Below are positions 8,037 to 17,336 of a stretch of 64,000 nt of DNA, piece after piece. The stretch spans positions 682,001 through 746,000 of the forward strand of contig OZ244825.1 in assembly GCA_965220385.1 (NCBI GenBank), written 5' to 3'. This DNA comes from PCPOR2b sp965220385. Its GTDB lineage: Bacteria; Poribacteria; WGA-4E; PCPOR2b. The notes beneath the pieces were generated by a model that made no database searches, was not told the DNA's origin, and saw nothing but the letters and a program-made list of their open reading frames with translations. A program made the translations under genes and the position numbers. Numbering within the stretch: position 1 is the first letter of the stretch; every line of letters begins with the position of its first letter.

Positions 8037-9902
8037 TTACAGGAAATAACGCTCCTTCTGCTTGGCTGTCTCATATTCTTCATGAGCCTGCTGTACGGTG
8101 TCCACCTCGGAAACTTCGGCGATGGGCACATCCCACCACGATTCGTAACTGGGGACGCGCTTCCCAAAATCGACGTCAACCTTGATCACCGTTGTGCGAT
8201 CTGATGCCTTCGCCTCTCCGAGTGCCGTTTTCAGGCTTGTTGCTGAGTCTACTTCGATGACGTGGGCGCCCAGGCTGGTGGCATTCGTAACCAAGTCTAC
8301 CGGCAACACTTCACCGTCAAGTTGGCCCGTGGCGTCGTTACGGTACAGGAATTTTGTTCCGAAGCCCTGTGCGCCAGTCGCCTCGGAAAGCCCACCGATG
8401 CTGCTGTGACCGTAATTATTCACCAGCACGATGGTCAGCTTATACCCTTCCTGAACTGCTGTCATAATCTCCTGTCCCATCAGTAGGTAAGAACCATCAC
8501 CGACCAGTACATAAACCTCGCGGCTCGGATCTGCCATCTTAATGCCTAACCCGCCTGCAACCTCGTAGCCCATGCACGAATAACCGAATTCCACATCATA
8601 CCCCTTGGGATCCCGGGTGCGCCACAGCTTCTGGACATCGCCCGGTAGGCTGCCCGCTGCACCGATGAGTACATCCTTCGGATCCGAGAACTCGTTCACT
8701 ACGCCAATCACTTCCCCTTGACTCAGAGTCTCGCTGTGATCTGGGTGATAGATCCTGTCCACCTCAGCGTCCCACGCCTCGCGTAATTTAGAGATGTGGG
8801 CGGCATAGTCCAAATTGACATGATACCCTTGAAGGGCATCACTAAGCTCTTCAAGGGTTACACGTGCATCAGCGGTCAGCGATAACGCCGCATGCTTGGC
8901 AGCGTCAAACTCCGCCACATTGATGGTAATGAAACGTACCTCCGGATCTTGAAATGCTGTCTTTGAAGCTGTTATGAAATCGCTCAGGCGCGAACCTACC
9001 ACGATGATAAGGTCCGAATCACGTGCAATGGTGTTCGCACTTAGGGTTCCAGAGACGCCCATCCCACCCAAACATTGCGGGTGATCGTAGCGGAGCGAAC
9101 CTTTGCCCGCAAATGTTTCGGCGATGGGGATGCCAGTCTGTTCAGCAAAGTGAGCGAGCGAATCGGTTGCCTCGCTGTATTTTACGCCACCGCCAGCGAT
9201 GATAAGCGGCCGTTTGCTAGCGCGAATCCATTCAGCGGCTTGTTTTAGTGCCTTGATGTCGGCGCGTGGGCGCGGAATCGCCTGAATCCGTTTCTCAAAC
9301 AGTGCCACCGGATAGTCATACGCTTCGGCTTGCACGTCCTGCGGCAGCGCCACCGTGACAACCCCTGTTTCCGCCGGCGATGTCAGCACACGCATCGCCT
9401 CCGGCAACGCGGTGATAATCTGTTCCGGGCGGTTGATTCGGTCCCAATAACGCGAAATCGGTTTGAAGCAATCGTTTACTGAAATATCCTGCGAACTGGG
9501 TGATTCAAGCTGCTGTAGGACAGGAGCGACGAGACGTGTTGAGAAAATGTCGCCCGGTAATAGCAGCACAGGTATCCGATTGATTGTCGCCCCAGCAGCC
9601 GCGGTAACCATATTGGTTGCCCCCGGCCCAATCGAAGATGTACACGCAAAGGTGCGTAGGCGGTTGTTCATCTTCGCAAACGCTGCAGCCGTATGCACCA
9701 TCGCCTGCTCGTTGCGTGTCTGATAGAACCGAAATGAGTCTGCGTATTGATGCAGCGCTTGCCCCACTCCAGCGACATTACCGTGTCCAAAGATGCCGAA
9801 CATACCCGCGAAAAACTGATGCTCGACGCCATCCCGCTCAACATACTGATTTTTGAGAAATTCAACGACTGCTTGCCCCATTGTCAATTTTCGAGTCTGC
9901 AT
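8037..9902 (-). CDS. iolD: 3D-(3,5/4)-trihydroxycyclohexane-1,2-dione hydrolase IolD
   Basis: Thiamine-diphosphate enzyme that opens the ring of trihydroxycyclohexane-dione in myo-inositol breakdown. It has the acetolactate-synthase fold: N-terminal domain with the family-specific GMFGIFGHGNVAGVGQAL and catalytic Glu in the NEQAMVHTAAAF stretch; central domain; C-terminal ThDP domain with VLVGDGSYLLMGQEI to VLVNNYGHSSIG (the GDG...NN metal motif). At 621 residues it matches IolD rather than acetolactate synthase. The ATG has GAGGGAGG seven bases upstream. The other inositol-type gene, iolC, lies 6.4 kb away beyond the WD40 pair; iolB, iolE and iolG are not in the window. Function is strong by motif; use for inositol specifically is inferred. 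Confidence 0.92.
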   Translation of the reverse strand: MQTRKLTMGQAVVEFLKNQYVERDGVEHQFFAGMFGIFGHGNVAGVGQALHQYADSFRFYQTRNEQAMVHTAAAFAKMNNRLRTFACTSSIGPGATNMVTAAAGATINRIPVLLLPGDIFSTRLVAPVLQQLESPSSQDISVNDCFKPISRYWDRINRPEQIITALPEAMRVLTSPAETGVVTVALPQDVQAEAYDYPVALFEKRIQAIPRPRADIKALKQAAEWIRASKRPLIIAGGGVKYSEATDSLAHFAEQTGIPIAETFAGKGSLRYDHPQCLGGMGVSGTLSANTIARDSDLIIVVGSRLSDFITASKTAFQDPEVRFITINVAEFDAAKHAALSLTADARVTLEELSDALQGYHVNLDYAAHISKLREAWDAEVDRIYHPDHSETLSQGEVIGVVNEFSDPKDVLIGAAGSLPGDVQKLWRTRDPKGYDVEFGYSCMGYEVAGGLGIKMADPSREVYVLVGDGSYLLMGQEIMTAVQEGYKLTIVLVNNYGHSSIGGLSEATGAQGFGTKFLYRNDATGQLDGEVLPVDLVTNATSLGAHVIEVDSATSLKTALGEAKASDRTTVIKVDVDFGKRVPSYESWWDVPIAEVSEVDTVQQAHEEYETAKQKERYFL

Positions 9903-9914
9903 AATTGCCTCCCT

Positions 9915-10004
9915 CTATTTCAAAATCACCATTCGCCACAAGGTTGTATCAACCCTCGCGCAGAGGTGATAGAAGTCGATTCGACTTGCGGTTGATTCTC
10001 CACC
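9915..10004 (-). pseudogene. Remnant of a C-terminal sorting domain
   Basis: Read on the minus strand this gives GGESTASRIDFYHL, then after 11 more residues RMVILK and a stop. It aligns without gaps to the end of both WD40 proteins (GESVASGVYFYQL ... RRMVILK). No larger reading frame extends upstream of it. It is the decayed tail of a third secreted protein of the same class, sitting directly before iolD and overlapping its leader. Confidence 0.7.
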
Positions 10005-10417
10005 TAAGTAAATTCTATCACACAAATGGTCTGTTGGGTAGAGGATAAACTCGCACCGCAGCAAGAGAACGGAAATATGCTCAAGCCGATTGATATTTCT
10101 CCAAAGCAGTTACCGTAGAAAGATTGTCCAATCAATAATGGATTGCCGGAGGTAAGTTGGGCTGGTTCATTAACGCATTTTGTACTGGTAGGATGGAGGG
10201 CTGATTTCTCAGAACCGTGGATTCTTACGGTTCAAAAATTGTCAGGATAAGGGGAGTGAAGCAGTGCCTTGGCAGTCAACGTGTTGGTTATCAAGAGTTA
10301 GGTTTCACGGTTTCTGTTCGACCCAACCTACGTGTTAGGTAAATCATGACGGAGTGACCTACTATTTTAGGCATATTTGGTGGGAAGGCTAGCAGTTAGC
10401 ATAAAAGTTGGGGGAGA
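10005..10417. other. Gene-free stretch between sorting-domain remnant and WD40 gene
   Basis: I see no supported gene, RNA or repeat here. Because it lies upstream of a decayed sorting domain it is probably eroded coding sequence of the same lost gene, and it may also carry the iolD promoter; no clear promoter was picked out. Confidence 0.4.
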
Positions 10418-13030
10418 CTACTTGAGGATTACCATCCGCCTTAACGCAGTATAATCGCCCGTGTGGAGTTGATAGAAATAGACTCCGCTTGCCACCGATT
10501 CTCCACTGTCGTTACGACCGTCCCAATAGGCTGCCTTTGCCCGATCCGTGTAATTACCCACAGGCTGATATCCCAAATCCAATCGACGTACCGGCACGCC
10601 TTTTGTGTCATAAATGGTGAGGGTTACATCGGCGGCGTGGGCAAGACGATACGGTATCCATGTCTCTGGATTAAACGGATTGGGATAATTTGGGAGCAGG
10701 GTGGTTTCAGCGGGAGTGAGCATAGCTAACAACGCTTCGAGATTGGTGATACCGCGCCAAAAGGTGAGCGAGCCGTCATCTGCTGTGTGTGCCGTATCGA
10801 TCCACCTCCGAATGGTTTCGGGGGTGATGGCAACCGCATTTTGTGTAAAAAGGAGCGATTGGTTTCCTCTATGGACCAAGGGTGCTGCGGAGGTTGTTGT
10901 GTCATCAAAGTGTGCGCTGACCGTAACCAGATCAAGGATGTTAACGATATCATCGCTGTTGACATCTCCCGATAATCCTGTCCCTGTTCGCCCAAACATC
11001 TCTGCGACCATTGCCAAGTCGGAGAGATTTACAATACCATCACGGTTGACATCATAAGCGGAGGGCCGCGGCGGTGTATCTGTTGGAGATGCGAGATTCC
11101 ACAGAAGCACTGTGCCATCCTCACTCCCGCTTGCGAGCGTGGCGCCATCCGGACTGAACGCTACACTGCTGACGTCGTCTGTGTGCCCCCTGAAGGTGGC
11201 GATGAGTTCTCTTGTCGGGACATCCCACAGCTGCACGATGTCCTCCGTCTCCCAATCTCCATGTCCACTTGCGAGTATCCTACCATCCGGACTAAATGCA
11301 ACACTGTTGGCAGGATTTCCCTCCCCTGTGAGAGTTGCGATGAGTTCCCTTGTGGAAATATCCCACAATTGCACGATTCCCTCCGTGCCCCAATTCCCAT
11401 GCCCACCTGCGCTTGCGAGTGTTTTGCCATCCGGACTGAATGCGACACTACTGACAGGATGGCTATTGCTCTTAAGAGTTACTACGAGTTTCCTTGTGGG
11501 GACATCCCACAGTTGTATATTACGGTCCCGAATCCCAGCTGCGAGTATGGTGCCATCCGGGCTGAATGCAATCGCTCTAACACCGTGCGTCGCGCCCATG
11601 AGGGTTGCTTTGAGATGACCTGTATCTGCGTCCCACAATCGTATTGCGACATCCTGCTTCCGACTGCTACCGGAATTACCTGGCCAACCTCCAGCACTGG
11701 CGAGTGTGGTGCCATCTGGACTGAATGCGACACTTAAAATAGCGCTCGTGTGTGCTGTAATGGTGGTTTTGAGTTGTCCTGTATCTGTGTTCCACAGTCG
11801 TATCCTGCCTTCATCTGTGTCGTCGTCACCCACCGTTGCTATGGTGCTGCTATCTGGACGGAATGCCATGGTCCGTATACTGTTTGCATGTCCGCCGAAG
11901 ATGGCTTTGCGTCGTCCAGTTTCGATATCCCATACTCGTACCCTGCCGTCTTGCCAACCGCCCCCGCTCGCCAACGTTCTACCATCGGAACTAAATGCTA
12001 TACTGCTGACACCGGCAGTATACTCTCTGAGGATGATTCTCGGTTGCCGCGTGACAGTATCCCGCAACCACACTGTGTTATCCCAACTCGAACTTGCCAA
12101 CGTCGTGCCATCTGGACTGAATGCCACACTGTTAATATAGTCGCCATGTCCACCGAGGGCGACTATAAGTTCTCCTGTGCCAACCTCCCATAATCGCACC
12201 GCGCCGTCTCGCCAACTTCCCCCGGTTGCCAACATTCTCCCATCGGGACTGAACGCTATGTCGGCGACAGGAGAATTATGCCCGCTGAAGCTGACGCTTG
12301 GTTGCCACGTGGCGGTATTCCACAACTTCACTGTGTTATCGTTACCCCAACTCGAACTTGCCAACATCGCGCCATCCGGACTGAATGCGACATTTCTGAC
12401 TCCTTCTTTATGTTCTAGGATAGCTAAAGACTGCCCGGTAGTAACATCCCACAGCCACACCTTCTCGTTGTCGGTTCCACCTGCCAGTATACTGCCATCC
12501 GGGCTGAATGTGACACTATTGAGGTGGCCCAAATGTCCTATAAAGGTGGTTTTGAGTTGTCTTGTGGTAACGTCCCACAGCCGGACCGCTAGGTCGTTGC
12601 CGCCACTTGCAAGTGTTTTTCCATCCGGACTGAATGCAACACTATAAGCACTGCGCCTATGGCCCGCGAGGGTAGCTATAAGCTCTCCTGTGGGCACATC
12701 CCACAGCCGCACCATGCTGTCGTCCCAACTCCCGGAGGCCAGCGTGCGACCATCCGGACTGAATACTGCATTTGAGGCCGGAGTAGGCGTTGTAAAAAGA
12801 TCAAGTGTCGCACCAGTATCGGCATCGTATATCCAAATTCCGATAGAACTCGCAACCGCCAGAAGATCGCCGTCCAACGAATACGCTATCTTTCCGGCTA
12901 TTCGACCTCTACCCAATCGTGCTTTTGCACCGTCGGGTAAACTCCATTTGGTGTAGCCTTGGGCATAGGTGTTGAATGCAAACGTTCCCAAAGAGAGGAG
13001 CATGAGTATAGAAAATTGTGCTGTTTTCAT
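10418..13030 (-). CDS. Secreted WD40 beta-propeller protein with dockerin and C-terminal sorting domain
   Basis: Predicted export by an N-terminal signal (MKTAQFSILMLLSLG, cleavage near AYAQ at residue 24). Residues about 30-640 are some 14 WD40 repeats, each with a variant of VAFSPDGxxLASG and ending LWD, enough for two seven-bladed propellers. A paired dockerin-like segment follows at about 656-705 (DVNRDGIVNLSDL and DVNSDDIVNILDL). The last 90 residues hold NYPNPFNPETWIPYRLA, AAYWDGRNDSGE and VASGVYFYQL, the FlgD-like or type-A sorting pattern typical of Poribacteria. GGAGGAATT precedes the ATG. The paralogue at 13068 is 37 bp upstream, so the pair likely arose by duplication and is co-transcribed. 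The partner bound by the propellers is unknown. Confidence 0.9.
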   Translation of the reverse strand: MKTAQFSILMLLSLGTFAFNTYAQGYTKWSLPDGAKARLGRGRIAGKIAYSLDGDLLAVASSIGIWIYDADTGATLDLFTTPTPASNAVFSPDGRTLASGSWDDSMVRLWDVPTGELIATLAGHRRSAYSVAFSPDGKTLASGGNDLAVRLWDVTTRQLKTTFIGHLGHLNSVTFSPDGSILAGGTDNEKVWLWDVTTGQSLAILEHKEGVRNVAFSPDGAMLASSSWGNDNTVKLWNTATWQPSVSFSGHNSPVADIAFSPDGRMLATGGSWRDGAVRLWEVGTGELIVALGGHGDYINSVAFSPDGTTLASSSWDNTVWLRDTVTRQPRIILREYTAGVSSIAFSSDGRTLASGGGWQDGRVRVWDIETGRRKAIFGGHANSIRTMAFRPDSSTIATVGDDDTDEGRIRLWNTDTGQLKTTITAHTSAILSVAFSPDGTTLASAGGWPGNSGSSRKQDVAIRLWDADTGHLKATLMGATHGVRAIAFSPDGTILAAGIRDRNIQLWDVPTRKLVVTLKSNSHPVSSVAFSPDGKTLASAGGHGNWGTEGIVQLWDISTRELIATLTGEGNPANSVAFSPDGRILASGHGDWETEDIVQLWDVPTRELIATFRGHTDDVSSVAFSPDGATLASGSEDGTVLLWNLASPTDTPPRPSAYDVNRDGIVNLSDLAMVAEMFGRTGTGLSGDVNSDDIVNILDLVTVSAHFDDTTTSAAPLVHRGNQSLLFTQNAVAITPETIRRWIDTAHTADDGSLTFWRGITNLEALLAMLTPAETTLLPNYPNPFNPETWIPYRLAHAADVTLTIYDTKGVPVRRLDLGYQPVGNYTDRAKAAYWDGRNDSGESVASGVYFYQLHTGDYTALRRMVILK

Positions 13031-13067
13031 CTGTTAAATTCCTCCACATTGATTGCAGGTAGCAATC

Positions 13068-15626
13068 CTACTTCAAAATGAGCATCTTCCGTGTTGCGGA
13101 GTAATTCCCTGCGGACAGACTGTAGAAATAGACACCGCTTGCGACCTGTTCTCCACTTGCGTTACAACCGTCCCAATAGGCTGCCCTTGCTCGATTCGTA
13201 TAATCCCCTGCTAATTGATGGCCTAAATCGAATTGACGTGTCACCACGCCTTTTGTGTCATAAATCGTGAAGGTTACATCGGCATCCTTGGCCAGGCGAT
13301 ATGGGATCCACGTCTCAGGATTGAACGGGTTGGGGTAGTTGGACAGCAAGACAGTCTCTTGCGGTGGTAACACCGCCAAAAGTTGTTCGAGGAAGGCAGT
13401 ACCACGCCGCAAGGTGAGCGAACCGTCATCTGCTGAGCGAGCCATATTGATCCACCCCTGAATCGTATCTCGGTTGAGATTCGACGAACCGCTTTTCTCC
13501 CTGTTTTCGGGCGATAGGAATGCAATTGGAGCGGTGGGAATTATTGTTTCGCTAAGCACGACAGCAACCTGAACGAGATCCAAAATATCAACAATACCAT
13601 CTCGGTTGACGTCGGCATCATGCTGCCCTGTCTTTCCCAAGTTTGATCCAACGAAGGTCAAATCCAAAATGCTCACCACACCATCGCGGTTAACGTCTCC
13701 GGGTATCATTCGGGGAGTGAAGTCCCATAGAAGCACTGTGCCATCCCAACTTCCACTAGCAATCGTGGTGCCGTCTGGACTGAACGCTACACTTGAGACC
13801 GCACTCTTATGTCCTATAAAAGTGGTCTGAAGTTGTTCGGTGGCAACATCCCACAACCTCACCATCTTATCATGGCCTCCGGTTGCAAGCGTCTTACCAT
13901 CCGGGCTAAACGCCACACCATACACATCGTACGTATGTCCTCTAAGGGTGGCTTTGAGTTGCCCTGTAGGGACATCCCATAACCACGCCGTACTGTCACG
14001 ACTCGTAGTTGCCAGATCCTGACTCCCGGCTGCCAATGTCCTGCCATCCGGGCTGAACGCTATATCTCTGATAAAGTCTCTAGGTCCCGCGAGGGTAGCT
14101 TTGTGTCCCCCTGTGACTGGATCCCACAGTTGGATTGTTTTCTCTAAACCTGCCGCTGCGAGGAGGGTGCCATCTGGGCTGAACGCTACACTTAAGATAT
14201 CCGATCTGTTCCACATGAAGGTGGCATGCTGTTGCCCGGTGGCAACATCCCATAGTCGCAGCGTTCTGTCCCAATATCCATTTCCAGTGGCAAGCATAGT
14301 GTTGTCCGGGCTGAACGCTACACTCTCGACAGTGTGTGTATGCCCGATAAGGACGGTTTTGAGCTGTCCGGTGGGGACGTCCCAGAGTCGGGCCGTGTAG
14401 TCTGAACTTCCACTCGCTAATGTCCTACTATCCGGGCTGAATGCTATCGTCCGAACAGTGCCGGTATGCCCCGTGAGGATACCTTCGGGCTGCCATGTCG
14501 CAGTATCCCATACCTGCACTATCCTTCCACTGCTAGTTGCAAGGGTGGTACCATCCGGACTAAACGCGACACTTGAACCTCCACCTTTATGCTCTGCGAA
14601 GATAGTTTTAAATTGCCCTGTTTGTGCATCCCATAGATACACCTCATTGTCAGCCACACTGGCGAGTGTGGTACCATCGGGACTGAACGCTATATTTCCG
14701 ATACTGCCCGTATGCCTAAGAGTGGCTTTTAGTTCTCCTGTCAGATGCCATAGCTGTATCGTTTCGTCATTAGAACCTCCTCCGGTTGCGAGCGTGGTGC
14801 CATCCGGACTGAACGCTATATTTGAACCCCAATTCGTATATCCTGTGAGGGTAGTTATGAGCCTCCCTGTGCGTACACCCCATAGCCGCACCGTCCCGTC
14901 GTTACGACTTCCCCCGCTTGCGATCATAGTACCATCGGGACTGAACACAACACTTTCGACACCGTTCGTATGGCCTTTAAGGGTGGCTTTCGTGTCTCCC
15001 GTGATTGTATCCTGCACCAGCGTGGTTGTATCCCACAGCAGCACTGTATCGTCGCCCCAACCTCCTCCGCTTGCGAGCGTGGTGCCGTCCGGACTAAACG
15101 CTATACTACTGATCCAACGTGTATGCGCGACGAGCCTTGCCATAGGTTGTCCTGTCCGCGCATCCCACAGCTGCACTACTTTGTCTGAACCCCCACTTGC
15201 GAGCATGGTGCCGTCCGGGCTAAACACTACACAATCAATACTGCCCTTGTGCCCGGTGAGGGCTACTTTGGGCTTCCATGTCGCAACATCCCACAGCCGC
15301 ACCGTTTCGTCACCCCAACTTCCCCCGCTCGCCAACGTATTGCCATCCGGACTGAACGCTATACTAGTGACACCGTCCGTATGCCCTGTGAGCAGCGTAA
15401 CTTCTGCCCCACTGTGTACATCGTATATCCAAATCCCGATGACAGTCCCAACTGCCATGAAGTTTCCGTCCGGAGAATACGCTATATCAGTTATCCCGCC
15501 TTTGCCGAGACGCGCTTTGGCTCCTTTGGGTAGGTGCCATTGCGGGGAATTTTGGGCGAAGGCACTTGATACAAATAGAAAGGAGACTAATAATAGGTTG
15601 AAGCTGAAAAACCTTCCCCTTTTCAT
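13068..15626 (-). CDS. Secreted WD40 beta-propeller protein, paralogue of the previous gene
   Basis: Same architecture: signal peptide MKRGRFFSFNLLLVSFLFVS ending in SAFAQ; about 14 WD40 repeats to residue 635; two dockerin-type loops (DVNRDGVVSILDL, DVNRDGIVDILDL) at about 642-690; sorting domain at 762-852 with NYPNPFNPETWIPYRLA and ending RKMLILK. The start is the ATG preceded by GGAGGAGGA at the right distance; an in-frame extension of 40 residues upstream lacks a signal. Conservation with the neighbour is strongest in the signal-proximal W(H/S)LPxGAKARLG motif, the dockerin loops and the tail. It likely reads first in a two-gene transcript. A scaffold or ligand-binding role at the cell surface is inferred from the fold only. 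Confidence 0.9.
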   Translation of the reverse strand: MKRGRFFSFNLLLVSFLFVSSAFAQNSPQWHLPKGAKARLGKGGITDIAYSPDGNFMAVGTVIGIWIYDVHSGAEVTLLTGHTDGVTSIAFSPDGNTLASGGSWGDETVRLWDVATWKPKVALTGHKGSIDCVVFSPDGTMLASGGSDKVVQLWDARTGQPMARLVAHTRWISSIAFSPDGTTLASGGGWGDDTVLLWDTTTLVQDTITGDTKATLKGHTNGVESVVFSPDGTMIASGGSRNDGTVRLWGVRTGRLITTLTGYTNWGSNIAFSPDGTTLATGGGSNDETIQLWHLTGELKATLRHTGSIGNIAFSPDGTTLASVADNEVYLWDAQTGQFKTIFAEHKGGGSSVAFSPDGTTLATSSGRIVQVWDTATWQPEGILTGHTGTVRTIAFSPDSRTLASGSSDYTARLWDVPTGQLKTVLIGHTHTVESVAFSPDNTMLATGNGYWDRTLRLWDVATGQQHATFMWNRSDILSVAFSPDGTLLAAAGLEKTIQLWDPVTGGHKATLAGPRDFIRDIAFSPDGRTLAAGSQDLATTSRDSTAWLWDVPTGQLKATLRGHTYDVYGVAFSPDGKTLATGGHDKMVRLWDVATEQLQTTFIGHKSAVSSVAFSPDGTTIASGSWDGTVLLWDFTPRMIPGDVNRDGVVSILDLTFVGSNLGKTGQHDADVNRDGIVDILDLVQVAVVLSETIIPTAPIAFLSPENREKSGSSNLNRDTIQGWINMARSADDGSLTLRRGTAFLEQLLAVLPPQETVLLSNYPNPFNPETWIPYRLAKDADVTFTIYDTKGVVTRQFDLGHQLAGDYTNRARAAYWDGCNASGEQVASGVYFYSLSAGNYSATRKMLILK

Positions 15627-16318
15627 GAGAGTCCTCCTCCTTCTTTGCCAACCGTCAGTTTGGGAGGCATAGCTTTCAGATTCATTTGACCACAACCCCC
15701 TCTGTGGAGACAAGCCCGGTATAGACAACCGTTCTGTGATTGTCATTCAATTTCTGTGCCAAGCTTTTACTGACAACAAGAAATGGAGTCTTAATGGCGT
15801 GTGGGGATTTGAACCACCGAAGTACAGTTTCAGATTGGGGCGGGCGGATCCAGCTGTATAGGGCCTATGAAGTTAGGAGGAATGGCTGTGGGTTTACATA
15901 CCATAGAACCCAACCTTAAAGTCAGTCTGTAACGTGAGAAGTCAGAGGGCAGACGGGTGATAGGTTGCCCAACACTGTATAAATTAGTACCTGCTTCTGA
16001 CCTTAGACGTGCAAAACTGTATGAAAGAGTTGCTGGAGATGTGTATGCAGGTGGAATGAAGATTTAACCGATCGGCTCGGAGTCTGGAGGGTAGTGAAGG
16101 GCGTTAAGGTAGGGATTGGATCTGTAATGTAATTCGGGTTGAACTGTTCACATTGTGAACACCACTGTTCTGCGTGTAGACATAATGAACATCATGACCC
16201 AGTTGATATACGGATTATCAAGTGTCGAGTTTCAGTAGGTCGTCAGTAAGATTTGTGCGCAGCGTTCGGTGATGGAAAGTGTCTCTTGAGGATGTTGGGA
16301 AAAGCTCGCTGAACTCAA
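15627..16318. other. 690-bp gene-free region
   Basis: No supported gene. It contains a tRNA-like 3' half on the minus strand at about 15792-15823 (T-arm-like GGTTCAAATCCCC then ACACGCCA) without any matching 5' half, and an odd 15-bp palindrome GTTCACATTGTGAAC at 16146-16160 that could be an operator or chance. It should contain the promoter of the WD40 pair. Confidence 0.45.
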
Positions 16319-17332
16319 TCACCAGCCACCCCGCTCCTCAACAAAATCCTCAACCTCACCCATCGTCGGCATAAAGTTAGCGCAACCGTGCCGGGTGACG
16401 ACAATCGCGCCCGTTGCGTTGCCCAAGCGGGCAGACCGTTCCCAACCCCAGTCTTTCAGGTGACCGTAGATAAAACCGCTGGCAAAGGCATCCCCCGCAC
16501 CGAGTGTGTTATACACCTCAACGGGAAATGGAGCTGCGTTGATAACTTGCCCACTTGACAGATGGACATCTGCGCCTTCAACCCCGCGTTTCATTACTAA
16601 TGCTTCCGGTCCACCGCTCAGAATTGTCTCAACTGCTGCGTTCACGTCACCCTCGATATCTGGATTGGAGATTTGGGAATGAGTAATGGAGAGTTGTGAA
16701 GTATCGGAGAGTGATGCCGCTTTGACCTCTTCTTCTGTGCCGAGTGCAATATCGACCACGCGCAATGCAGATCTGGCAACTACCCCAAAAGCACGAGGGT
16801 CATGCCACTGGTCCGCGCGGAAATCGAGGTCAAAGAACACGGTCGTTCCAACGGATTGGGCGTATTCAGCCGCAAAGAGATTTGCGCTTCGACTCGGTTC
16901 TTTACTGAGCCCAGTGCCAGAGATGAGCAACGCCCGGCTATCAGCAATGGGGGCGGTGAGGACATCATCAATTGTCAGTTCAATGTCGGCACAGTTGTCA
17001 CGATAGTAGACAAGCGGGAATCGGTCCGGAGGCTCGATCCCAAGCACGACCGCGCTGGTTCGATGCCCCGGTTTGTGACCGACAAACTTTGTTTCAACAT
17101 CTTCGTCATTTAGAAACTTGAGAATGAAGTCGCCCACTGGATCCTCACCAAGTGCGGTGAGCACAGCGGATTGGAGCCCAAGCCTCCGCGTCCCAACGCT
17201 GATGTTCGTTGGACAGCCCCCAACAAACGCGCCAAAACTCCCGATTTCGGGAAAAGGGGCGCCAATATCGTTGGAATAGAGATCTATTGAACTTCGTCCG
17301 ATTGCCAAAATATCATAAGTTCGTTTGCTCAT
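16319..17332 (-). CDS. iolC: PfkB-family sugar kinase, 5-dehydro-2-deoxygluconokinase (IolC)-like
   Basis: Ribokinase-family enzyme; IolC phosphorylates 2-deoxy-5-keto-gluconate in inositol breakdown. N-terminus ILAIGRSSIDLY and FGAFVGGCPTNISVGTRRLG are the PfkB substrate-side signature and resemble IolC closely, as does YYRDNCADIEL. The C-terminal PfkB signature is NTLGAGDAFASGFIYG with the catalytic Asp. Length 337 is usual. The start chosen follows the stop of the HpcH/HpaI aldolase gene by four bases, with AGGGTGAG upstream, so the two are translationally coupled. A longer frame would overlap that gene. IolC over a generic sugar kinase is supported by the IolD gene nearby, but substrate is not proven. 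Confidence 0.83.
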   Translation of the reverse strand: MSKRTYDILAIGRSSIDLYSNDIGAPFPEIGSFGAFVGGCPTNISVGTRRLGLQSAVLTALGEDPVGDFILKFLNDEDVETKFVGHKPGHRTSAVVLGIEPPDRFPLVYYRDNCADIELTIDDVLTAPIADSRALLISGTGLSKEPSRSANLFAAEYAQSVGTTVFFDLDFRADQWHDPRAFGVVARSALRVVDIALGTEEEVKAASLSDTSQLSITHSQISNPDIEGDVNAAVETILSGGPEALVMKRGVEGADVHLSSGQVINAAPFPVEVYNTLGAGDAFASGFIYGHLKDWGWERSARLGNATGAIVVTRHGCANFMPTMGEVEDFVEERGGW

Positions 17333-17336
17333 TGAC

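Noticed and set aside
14458..15672. Long plus-strand open frame opposite the WD40 gene
   Set aside because: It is produced by the repeat periodicity of the WD40 gene; no signal, start context or family pattern.
15785..15830. tRNA-like 3' half on the minus strand (GGTTCAAATCCCC, ACACGCCA)
   Set aside because: No 5' half with a matching GGCGTG acceptor strand or D-arm was found upstream, and the T-stem does not pair well; at most a relic.
16146..16160. Operator-like palindrome GTTCACATTGTGAAC
   Set aside because: Single copy, no gene nearby with a matching regulator; could be chance.
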